Source of the DNA: an uncultured Eubacteriales bacterium
Lineage (GTDB): Bacteria > Bacillota > Clostridia > Oscillospirales > CAG-272
Reading direction: 5' to 3'
Assembly: GCA_934481515.1 (NCBI GenBank)
Contig: CAKSPO010000045.1
Location: 1-13,144 of the forward strand
DNA length: 13,144 nucleotides
Shown here one piece after another: positions 1-4,892 of this stretch; within the stretch, counting starts at the first letter, position 1, and each line of letters starts with the position of its first letter. A program made the translations under genes and the position numbers. Under the pieces are notes generated by a model. The model saw only the letters and a list, made by a program, of their open reading frames with translations, did not search any database and was not told the origin of the DNA.

Positions 1-92
1 GGCGGCATCTCCCCCGCCGGATTTTGTTTTTCTTTTATAATACGGTGAATTATGATAAATTGAACCATCGGATGCGCACATTGGTGCCCCTA

Positions 93-147
93 CCGGATAT
101 ACCACGAATCCTCTAACAAACGGGCGGGTTGACCCCGCCCCTACGGT
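93..147 (-). repeat. Dispersed GC-rich palindromic repeat, copy a
   Basis: On the minus strand this reads GTAGGGGCGGGGTCAACCC followed by GCCCG and, after a short gap, AGGATTCG. It has the same core as the copies near 280, 490, 680, 8450 and 12645. The core can form a GGCGGG/CCCGCC stem. Just to its left, at 68-96, lies a related GTAGGGGCACCAATGTGC-type palindrome. It is a repeat of unknown function. Confidence 0.7.
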
Positions 148-277
148 TTTGGTGGGAATTGGAACGCCTGTGCACCGCCGGGAAATTTGCTTTTTGTTGC
201 GGCATTTTTCCGGCTTTCGCCGGACGAAAAAATCCCGCTTTCCTTCCGTTCCGGCTCCTGTCAAACGATGGAATCCC

Positions 278-335
278 CTCTTCTCCGGTAGGGGCGGGTC
301 AACCCGCCCGCTTTTAAGGAATCCAAACCGGCGTT
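278..335 (+). repeat. Dispersed GC-rich palindromic repeat, copy b
   Basis: Reads CTCCGGTAGGGGCGGGTCAA then CCCGCCCGCTTTTAAGGAATCC, the family core in plus orientation. The GGGCGGGT/ACCCGCCC arms are perfect. It forms the right part of the first 397-bp unit and is inverted relative to the copy at 93-147. Confidence 0.7.
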
Positions 336-489
336 CCGGCAGATTTGCCACCGGGTTGTACAAGCCTCTATTTCTAAAAAATGTGAACCAACATCCCGGC
401 GGCATCTCCCCCGCCGGATTTTGTTTTTCTTTTATAATACGGTGAATTATGATAAATTGAACCATCGGATGCGCACATTGGTGCCCCTA

Positions 490-544
490 CCGGATATACC
501 ACGAATCCTCTAACAAACGGGCGGGTTGACCCCGCCCCTACGGT
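490..544 (-). repeat. Dispersed GC-rich palindromic repeat, copy c
   Basis: Identical to the copy at 93-147, as part of the second 397-bp unit. Confidence 0.7.
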
Positions 545-675
545 TTTGGTGGGAATTGGAACGCCTGTGCACCGCCGGGAAATTTGCTTTTTGTTGCGGC
601 ATTTTTCCGGCTTTCGCCGGACGAAAAAATCCCGCTTTCCTTCCGTTCCGGCTCCTGTCAAACGATGGAATCCCC

Positions 676-765
676 CTCTTCTCCGGTAGGGGCGGGGTCA
701 ACCCGCCCGCTTCTAAGGGATTTGCACAACCGCCCCGGCGACATTCCCCCACCGGGCCGCTCTTC
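676..765 (+). repeat. Dispersed GC-rich palindromic repeat, copy d
   Basis: Carries the GGGGCGGGGTCAACCCGCCC core, then CTAAGGGATTTGCACAACCG, then a degenerate second arm (CCCCGGCGACATTCCCCCAC followed by CGGG). The order core, AAGGAATTCGCAC-like linker, CCGGCGG-type hairpin is the same as in the minus-strand copies at 8396-8517 and 12585-12712. The T-rich tail is poor here. Confidence 0.6.
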
Positions 766-1025
766 TCTATCTCAACGCTCCCACTTCTCCCCCTTCTCCC
801 GCCACTCGCGCCACACGTGTTTCTTCCTCCCGCCACCCGGCTTTTCCATCCGACTCGTCCCCTTTCCACCGACCAAATCCCCCGTGCCGTTCCTCTGACC
901 GGGCGCCGCACGCTCCCGCCCATGCTTTCCAACAGCATTTTTTCAAAAATGGGGCTTTTGTTACCGGATCGCTCCAAATGACACATTTTTTGTAAACACG
1001 TCTTTTCTTTTTTTTAAAAAAAGCA
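766..1025. other. Non-coding pyrimidine-rich tract upstream of the fur operon
   Basis: From about 766 to 895 the plus strand is almost wholly C and T, with long runs free of G and A. No frame has a believable start or ribosome binding site, and the minus-strand open frame crossing it gives a low-complexity Arg/Gly-rich peptide. From 985 to 1025 the sequence becomes AT-rich (T-run then A-run) directly before the promoter. No known RNA structure was recognised. Confidence 0.6.
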
Positions 1026-1054
1026 TTGACAAATTGTTTCCGATCTGCTATAAT
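1026..1054 (+). promoter_or_regulatory. Sigma-A promoter of the fur-exporter operon
   Basis: Perfect -35 TTGACA (1026-1031), a 17-nt spacer and perfect -10 TATAAT (1049-1054). It lies about 80 nt before the Fur-family start codon with nothing else between. Confidence 0.92.
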
Positions 1055-1055
1055 T

Positions 1056-1070
1056 TGAGACTGGTTCTCA
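1056..1070. promoter_or_regulatory. Fur-family operator (7-1-7 type)
   Basis: TGAGACTGGTTCTCA starts two bases after the -10 box and has perfect TGAGA/TCTCA outer arms. It fits the 7-1-7 layout of Fur-family boxes (TGAnAATnATTnTCA) with changes near the centre. A repressor bound here would cover the transcription start, which suggests autoregulation of the operon. The metal sensed cannot be read from the box. Confidence 0.7.
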
Positions 1071-1132
1071 TTTTCAACGTGCGGAAACAAATCCGGCACG
1101 GACAGAGAAAAATAAAAAAGGATGAAAATAAA

Positions 1133-1567
1133 ATGCGCCGACAAACCTATCATACCGCCGGAAAGGATGCGCTTTCCGAATTTTTACGCTGTCACCCGGA
1201 CTGCCAGTTCAGCGCCGAGGAGTTGTGCCAAGCGGTCAACGGAACCGTCGCAACCGGCAAAAGCAGTGTCTATCGTCAGCTGACGTTTTTGTGCGAAAAG
1301 GCGGTGGTTCGCCGCTTCCGGAGCGAAGAACGGAACTGCAATGTCTATCAATATGTCGGGGACGGCTGTGATTGCGGCTTGCACTTTCACGCAAAATGCA
1401 CAGTATGCGGTATGATCAACCACCTGGATTGTGCGGAAAGCACCGCGTTTGCGGCACATCTGCTGGAGGAACACGGTTTTTCGGTCAACTGCGGGCAATC
1501 CGTCCTCTACGGTCTGTGCGCCGCCTGCAAAGCCAAATCCGGAAAGGAGGAACTGCCGGATGCTTGA
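1133..1567 (+). CDS. Fur-family metal-responsive transcriptional repressor
   Basis: A 144-aa protein of normal Fur length. Residues 1-75 form the winged-helix DNA-binding half, with a recognition-helix segment GKSSVYRQLTFLCEKAVVRR (42-61). The dimerisation half has HFH (84-86), a CxxC pair (Cys89/Cys92), His97, His114 and a second CxxC pair (Cys129/Cys132). The two pairs are the structural zinc site usual in Fur, Zur and PerR. The ATG at 1133 follows AAGGATG; an upstream in-frame extension to 1034 would overlap the promoter and operator and is rejected. The stop overlaps the next gene by 8 nt, so regulator and exporter are probably translationally coupled. The operator at 1056 suggests autorepression. 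Whether it senses iron, zinc, manganese or peroxide cannot be settled here. Confidence 0.93.
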   Translation: MRRQTYHTAGKDALSEFLRCHPDCQFSAEELCQAVNGTVATGKSSVYRQLTFLCEKAVVRRFRSEERNCNVYQYVGDGCDCGLHFHAKCTVCGMINHLDCAESTAFAAHLLEEHGFSVNCGQSVLYGLCAACKAKSGKEELPDA

Positions 1568-2435
1568 TGTTTTACTGGATACCCTGCTCGATACATTGAA
1601 GCTTTTGCCGTTTCTGTACCTGTCCTATCTTCTGATGGAATTTCTGGAGCACCGCTCCGGCGGCGCGGCGGAGCGGTGGCTCCGGCGATCCGGGAAGGTT
1701 GGTCCCCTGATCGGCGGGATACTTGGAATTCTGCCGCAATGCGGCTTTTCCGCCGCCGCCTCCGGACTTTACACCGGGCGCATCATCACCGCCGGAACGC
1801 TGATTTCCGTCTACCTTGCCACCTCGGATGAAATGCTTCCGATTTTTATTTCCGAAGGCGTTTCCCCGCTGTTTCTGGTACGGATTCTTGCCGCGAAATT
1901 TCTGATCGGCACGCTTGCCGGTTTCTCGGTGGATCTGGCTTCCTCCTTTTTCCGGAAGCATTTTTCGCGCGGGGAGCAGGAGCCGCAGATTGAAGAGCTG
2001 TGTGAGCGGGAGCATTGCCACTGCGAGACGCATTTTGCACTCTCGGCGCTCCGTCACACGCTGCACATCACCCTGTTTCTTTTGCTGTTCGGTTTCTGCA
2101 TGAACACACTGATCTATCTGATCGGAGAGGACACGATTGCCGGAATCGTGCTTGACCGTCCGGTACTCGGCTGCCTTCTTTCGGGTGTGGTCGGTCTGAT
2201 CCCGAGCTGTGCTTCCTCCGTCATTCTGACCCAGCTGTACCTGAGCGGCGTTTTGAGTGTCGGCGCCATGCTGGCAGGTCTTTCGGTCAATGCCGGCATC
2301 GGCCTTGTGATTCTTTTCCGCAACAACCGCCCTATGCGGGACACGCTCCGGATTCTCCTTCTGCTCTTCTGCATCGGTACCGCCGCCGGCATTCTGATTG
2401 ACCTGACACCGCTTGCCGCATTCCTTGCAGAATAA
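1560..2435 (+). CDS. Putative 10TM heavy-metal exporter (ArsP_2 / 'putative manganese transporter' family)
   Basis: A 291-aa polytopic membrane protein, recognised from family memory as the Pfam 'putative 10TM heavy-metal exporter' type. Two matching motifs lie in the two halves: LGILPQCGFS (55-64) and VGLIPSCASS (211-220). This points to internal duplication, with the Cys after Pro likely facing the transport path. Between the halves is a hydrophilic loop rich in possible metal ligands: Cys148, His152, Cys153, His154, Cys155 and His158. Helices are seen around 12-28, 45-66, 76-95, 104-125, 166-188, 203-225, 231-253 and 263-288. The ATG at 1560 has AAAGGAGG 8-9 nt upstream and overlaps the fur-like stop. 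Co-transcription with a Fur-family repressor supports a metal substrate. Its identity and the direction of transport are inferred. Confidence 0.88.
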   Translation: MLDVLLDTLLDTLKLLPFLYLSYLLMEFLEHRSGGAAERWLRRSGKVGPLIGGILGILPQCGFSAAASGLYTGRIITAGTLISVYLATSDEMLPIFISEGVSPLFLVRILAAKFLIGTLAGFSVDLASSFFRKHFSRGEQEPQIEELCEREHCHCETHFALSALRHTLHITLFLLLFGFCMNTLIYLIGEDTIAGIVLDRPVLGCLLSGVVGLIPSCASSVILTQLYLSGVLSVGAMLAGLSVNAGIGLVILFRNNRPMRDTLRILLLLFCIGTAAGILIDLTPLAAFLAE

Positions 2436-2467
2436 AAGGTTCGTCCGCTGCAGGAGCCGCAAAAACC

Positions 2468-2496
2468 TTGACAAATACCGTCGGATATGATAAAAT
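2468..2496 (+). promoter_or_regulatory. Promoter of the diacylglycerol glucosyltransferase gene
   Basis: TTGACA (2468-2473), 17-nt spacer, TAAAAT (2491-2496), about 80 nt before the start codon. The glucosyltransferase can therefore be transcribed apart from the exporter upstream. No convincing terminator separates the two genes. Confidence 0.8.
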
Positions 2497-2577
2497 AACC
2501 TCGTCCGGATCACCCATATGGTCAACATCCCGACATTTTTCGGCACGGACAACAAATCCGGCAAGGAGGTTTTCTCC

Positions 2578-3720
2578 ATGAAAATCCTGATTCTTTCCTT
2601 CAAAGCGGGAGAAGGTCACAACTCCGCTGCAAAAGCGGTTCTGGAGCGGGCAAAAGCCGAGGGGCATGAAGCCGAAATCGTCGATTTTATCGGTCTGTTC
2701 AGCAACGGCATCAGCAATGCCGTCAACTCGCTTTACGTCTCCATTGCAACGCACACGCCATATCTTTTCGGTGCGTTGTATCACTTCTCCCTCTGGCTGA
2801 GCCGTTGTTTTCACAAGATTCGATCAATTCTGTATCTGGACAGTACCATCATCTCCAAGCGCCTGAAAAAATATCTGGAGGTGAACGGTCCCTACGACGC
2901 GATCGTCGCTACACACCTGATGCCTGCGCAGGCACTGTCGCACCTCAAGCGGCATCACTACCCCCTTCCCGTTACCATTGCCATCACAACCGACTATACA
3001 GTTTACCCGTACTGGGATGAGGTGCGGGATTGTGACTACTGCATCATCCCGCACGAAGATCTGACCCCGGAATTTGTCCGGTACCGCTATCCGGTGGAAA
3101 AGCTCCGTCCCTTCGGAATTCCCATTCGTGCGGCGTTTTCCAACCTCCCTACCCGCGAAGCGGCACGGGCAGCGCTCGGATTTTCGGAGGACGTACCGTT
3201 GTATCTGGTGATGGGCGGCAGTATGGGGGCAGGAATGATGAAAACCTTTGCCAAAAAAATGGCGGAAAAGCTCGGAAACGCGCATATGACAATTGTCTGC
3301 GGAAAAAACAAAAAGCTCAAAGCACAACTGGATAAAGTCTTTTCCGGAACTACCAACGTTCATGTGCTCGGATTTACCGACCGGATTCCGGAATATATGA
3401 TGGCATCCGATGTTCTCTTTACCAAGCCCGGGGGGCTGACCTCCAGCGAACTGCTTGCCTGCCGGATTCCTACGGTGCATACGGCACCTATTCCCGGTTG
3501 TGAAAGCGCCAACTTCCGTTTCTTTGCAGAACACGGTTGTACGCTTCCTGCCAAAAAGCCGCGGCACCAGGTGGAGTGCGGTCTGCGATTGATGAACAAT
3601 CCTGATCTGCGGGAGCAACTGCGGCAGGCACAGGCGGCTTGCGCCAAGCCGGACTCTGCCCTTCGTATCATCCGGCTGGCGGAAAAAGCGTACGACAAGG
3701 CACAAAAAGAAAAAGCCTGA
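2578..3720 (+). CDS. Diacylglycerol glucosyltransferase (UgtP / MGDG-synthase-like, GT28)
   Basis: A 380-aa protein of the size of UgtP and MGDG synthases. These membrane-associated enzymes move glucose from UDP-glucose to diacylglycerol, giving glycolipids and lipoteichoic acid anchors. The N-terminal acceptor domain opens with MKILILSFKAGEGHNSAA, the GEGH loop (11-14) being typical. The C-terminal nucleotide-sugar domain has MGGSMG (212-217), LGFTDRIPEYMMASD (264-278), KPGGLTSSE (283-291) and PGCESAN (306-312), all standard GT28 sites. There is no signal peptide. The ATG at 2578 has AAGGAGG 9 nt upstream; the in-frame upstream ATG at 2518 has no ribosome binding site. UDP-galactose as donor, or one sugar versus two, cannot be excluded. 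Confidence 0.92.
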   Translation: MKILILSFKAGEGHNSAAKAVLERAKAEGHEAEIVDFIGLFSNGISNAVNSLYVSIATHTPYLFGALYHFSLWLSRCFHKIRSILYLDSTIISKRLKKYLEVNGPYDAIVATHLMPAQALSHLKRHHYPLPVTIAITTDYTVYPYWDEVRDCDYCIIPHEDLTPEFVRYRYPVEKLRPFGIPIRAAFSNLPTREAARAALGFSEDVPLYLVMGGSMGAGMMKTFAKKMAEKLGNAHMTIVCGKNKKLKAQLDKVFSGTTNVHVLGFTDRIPEYMMASDVLFTKPGGLTSSELLACRIPTVHTAPIPGCESANFRFFAEHGCTLPAKKPRHQVECGLRLMNNPDLREQLRQAQAACAKPDSALRIIRLAEKAYDKAQKEKA

Positions 3721-3767
3721 CTTTGCGTTTTCCGGTCAGCCTTCCTGCGATTCTTTCTACAACCCAC

Positions 3768-3818
3768 AACGCAAACGGCACAGAAACAAATGTTTCTGCG
3801 CCGTTTGCGTTTATTTTT
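3768..3818 (+). terminator. Strong rho-independent terminator between convergent genes
   Basis: A 20-bp stem (3768-3787 with 3792-3811) has one A/C mismatch and an AAAT loop, and is followed by TATTTTTTC. It ends plus-strand transcription of the glucosyltransferase gene. The T-run codes for the last residues of the convergent membrane-protein gene, so hairpin and opposite-strand stop codon overlap. On the minus strand no U-run follows the stem. Confidence 0.93.
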
Positions 3819-4194
3819 TCGGAAACTTCAGAGAGGTGGTAAATTCCGCGTCTCCAACGGAAAACCGGAGGCTTCCGGTGGAATCCGTTCCGTTTTCTTT
3901 TGTGTCGGCTTCCTTTCCGCCGTTCCGATTGTTCGCCTTCAGCATAGCGTTCAGCTCTTTCATTCCGGCTTCCATCGAAGAAAGTGTTTCGATCACGGTC
4001 GCGAATCCGTAAAGCAGAAAAGAGCCGCAAAGCGTCATCAGAGATTTGAAAAATGAAGAACCAACAGTATCCGACGTTTCACCCCACAACGACAGCAGAA
4101 CAATGGCAATCAACGAAATGACACAGCCGATAATGCCCAACCAAAACAATATCTGTGCAAGCACTTTCATTTTTTTCCCAATGTTTTTAAACAT
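3811..4194 (-). CDS. Small membrane protein, two transmembrane helices, unknown function
   Basis: A 127-aa protein with a basic start (MFKNIGKKMK), a long hydrophobic helix at about 12-37 and a second at about 48-68. A polar tail follows, rich in Gly, Asn, Thr and Lys (80-127). No catalytic motif is seen. Helix placement suggests both ends in the cytoplasm. The ATG is preceded by GGAG with 9-nt spacing, and a near-perfect promoter lies just upstream. It is divergent from the XRE regulator at 4307, a layout common for a regulator and its single target. Similar short membrane proteins occur in clostridia, but I do not recognise a named family. Confidence 0.85.
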   Translation of the reverse strand: MFKNIGKKMKVLAQILFWLGIIGCVISLIAIVLLSLWGETSDTVGSSFFKSLMTLCGSFLLYGFATVIETLSSMEAGMKELNAMLKANNRNGGKEADTKENGTDSTGSLRFSVGDAEFTTSLKFPKK

Positions 4195-4227
4195 TTCAAA
4201 ATTCTCCTTTTTCGCAAGTCCACGATT

Positions 4228-4256
4228 AGTATACCATAGTATTTTATATTTGTCAA
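4228..4256 (-). promoter_or_regulatory. Promoter of the small membrane protein gene
   Basis: On the minus strand: TTGACA (4256-4251), 17-nt spacer, TATACT (4233-4228), about 35 nt before the start codon. The -35 box lies within the left arm of a 10-bp inverted repeat. Confidence 0.88.
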
Positions 4257-4293
4257 TAGTTAATTGTACAATAGTACATAAATTATTGACAAA
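4249..4293. promoter_or_regulatory. Palindromic operator region between divergent genes
   Basis: A perfect 10-bp inverted repeat, TTTGTCAATA (4249-4258) and TATTGACAAA (4284-4293), flanks a central perfect palindrome ATTGTACAAT (4263-4272), with a related GTAC at 4274-4277. The left arm contains the -35 box of the minus-strand gene, and the right arm runs into the ribosome binding site of the XRE gene. This is a likely binding site for that XRE protein, controlling both directions. Which palindrome is bound is not known. Confidence 0.65.
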
Positions 4294-4306
4294 GGAGATT
4301 TTCAGA

Positions 4307-4588
4307 ATGCTGAACGAAAGAATCCGTCAATTGCGGGAAGCAGGAGGGATGACGCAGGTAGAGCTTGCAAAACGATTGTCTGTCAGCAAGCAGGCAGTTT
4401 CCAACTGGGAAAACAACAACATTCAGCCATCGGTGGAAACGGTGATTGCACTGGCGGATTTTTTCGGGGTGACCGTGGATGATCTGCTGGGCAGAGCCGA
4501 TCAAAAAGTTTTGTCTGTGGAGGGATTGACCGATGTGCAGATACAGCACGTCAATGCACTAATCCGTGATCTGAAGGAACAATCCTGA
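4307..4588 (+). CDS. XRE-family helix-turn-helix transcriptional regulator
   Basis: A 93-aa single-domain regulator. The HTH_3 fold spans about residues 5-60 with core GMTQVELAKRLSVSKQAVSNW (14-34) and the typical tail PSVETVIALADFFGVTVDDLL (41-61). A short C-terminal helix (about 72-91) may serve dimerisation; no ligand or peptidase domain is present. The ATG has AAAGGAG 9 nt upstream; a longer in-frame extension to 4046 would run through the opposite gene's promoter and start and is rejected. It is divergent from the small membrane protein, with palindromes between them, so it probably represses itself and that neighbour. No clear plus-strand -35/-10 pair was found. Confidence 0.93.
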   Translation: MLNERIRQLREAGGMTQVELAKRLSVSKQAVSNWENNNIQPSVETVIALADFFGVTVDDLLGRADQKVLSVEGLTDVQIQHVNALIRDLKEQS

Positions 4589-4615
4589 GCGCCGCAGGCG
4601 GAATGGAGAAAGCCG

Positions 4616-4657
4616 GAAGCGGGCGGGTTGTCCGCGCAGGGGTAACCCGCCCGCTTC
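4616..4657 (+). terminator. 14-bp perfect hairpin after the XRE gene
   Basis: GAAGCGGGCGGGTT (4616-4629) and AACCCGCCCGCTTC (4644-4657) pair perfectly around a 14-nt loop, 27 nt after the XRE stop. Only TTA follows, so it is a weak intrinsic terminator by tail. The arms resemble the dispersed GGGCGGG repeat core, so this may be a repeat copy that serves as a transcript end. Confidence 0.55.
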
Positions 4658-4714
4658 TTACGGGACAGAAGGGATTTTCGCCCGGCAGAAGCCGGAGGAG
4701 GAATGAAGTAAGCC

Positions 4715-4744
4715 GCCCGCCGGTTGCTTCCGCAACCGGCGGGC
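4715..4744 (-). terminator. 13-bp perfect hairpin after the secreted-protein operon
   Basis: GCCCGCCGGTTGC (4715-4727) and GCAACCGGCGGGC (4732-4744) pair perfectly around TTCC. It lies 13 nt beyond the stop of the 37-aa minus-strand ORF, where the operon should end. On the minus strand it is followed by a moderately pyrimidine-rich stretch (TTACTTCATTCCTCC) and not by a pure T-run. A second small hairpin, CCGGC-AGAA-GCCGG, lies at 4682-4695. Confidence 0.6.
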
Positions 4745-4757
4745 AGGAGATACGGTG

Positions 4758-4871
4758 TTATAAATCTTCAAAGATGTCCGCAAGATACGGATCTCCCGGA
4801 TCACTTTGGGTAAGAATGTCCTGTTTTCCCACCGGAATCCAAAGAACAACCGGTTCTGTGTACTGCTTCAT
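4758..4871 (-). CDS. Small protein (37 aa) coupled to the secreted SGNH protein
   Basis: This frame, too short for usual cut-offs, starts with ATG at 4871 and ends with TAA at 4758. It has AAGGAGA at ideal spacing and lies only 21 nt after the stop of the 998-aa gene, ahead of a hairpin, so it has the marks of a real last operon gene. The peptide begins MKQYTEPVVLWIP, continues VGKQDILTQSDPGDP and ends LADIFEDL. It has no signal peptide or membrane helix, and its C-terminal half is acidic (DPGDPYLADIFEDL). I do not know a named family. Short clostridial peptides with an N-terminal YxxP followed by a D-[IV]-[LI]-x-x-S-x-x-x-G-like segment come to mind, but only from informal recall. Function unknown. 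Confidence 0.72.
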   Translation of the reverse strand: MKQYTEPVVLWIPVGKQDILTQSDPGDPYLADIFEDL

Positions 4872-4892
4872 ATTGATCTGTCTCCTTCGATA

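Larger units (their letters stand above)
1..722. repeat. Tandem direct duplication, 397-bp period
   Basis: Positions 1-278 are repeated without a difference at 398-675. The similarity continues with two one-base insertions in the second copy (an extra C in the C-run near 676, an extra G in the G-run near 694) to about 322 and 722, after which the copies diverge. Each unit holds a CCGGCGG...CCGCCGG hairpin followed by a T-rich stretch (visible complete in copy 2 at 396-430) and two copies, in opposite orientation, of the GGGCGGG palindrome. The first copy starts at the window edge, so more units may lie upstream. No plausible gene is present; the open frames here consist mostly of repeat sequence. 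Confidence 0.95.

Noticed and set aside
510..986. 158-aa open frame on the minus strand
   Set aside because: Made of repeat sequence and the pyrimidine-rich tract; low-complexity Arg/Gly-rich product.
1008..1022. T-run followed by A-run as a terminator
   Set aside because: No GC stem; a simple AT palindrome next to the promoter.
1572..2603. 343-aa open frame on the minus strand
   Set aside because: Antisense to the exporter and running into the next gene; Gln/Arg-rich shadow without ribosome binding site.
4758..4871. 37-aa peptide as a lasso-peptide precursor because of its YxxP motif
   Set aside because: The spacing of Gly and Thr after YxxP does not fit the lasso leader pattern, and no cyclase, protease or recognition-element gene is nearby.
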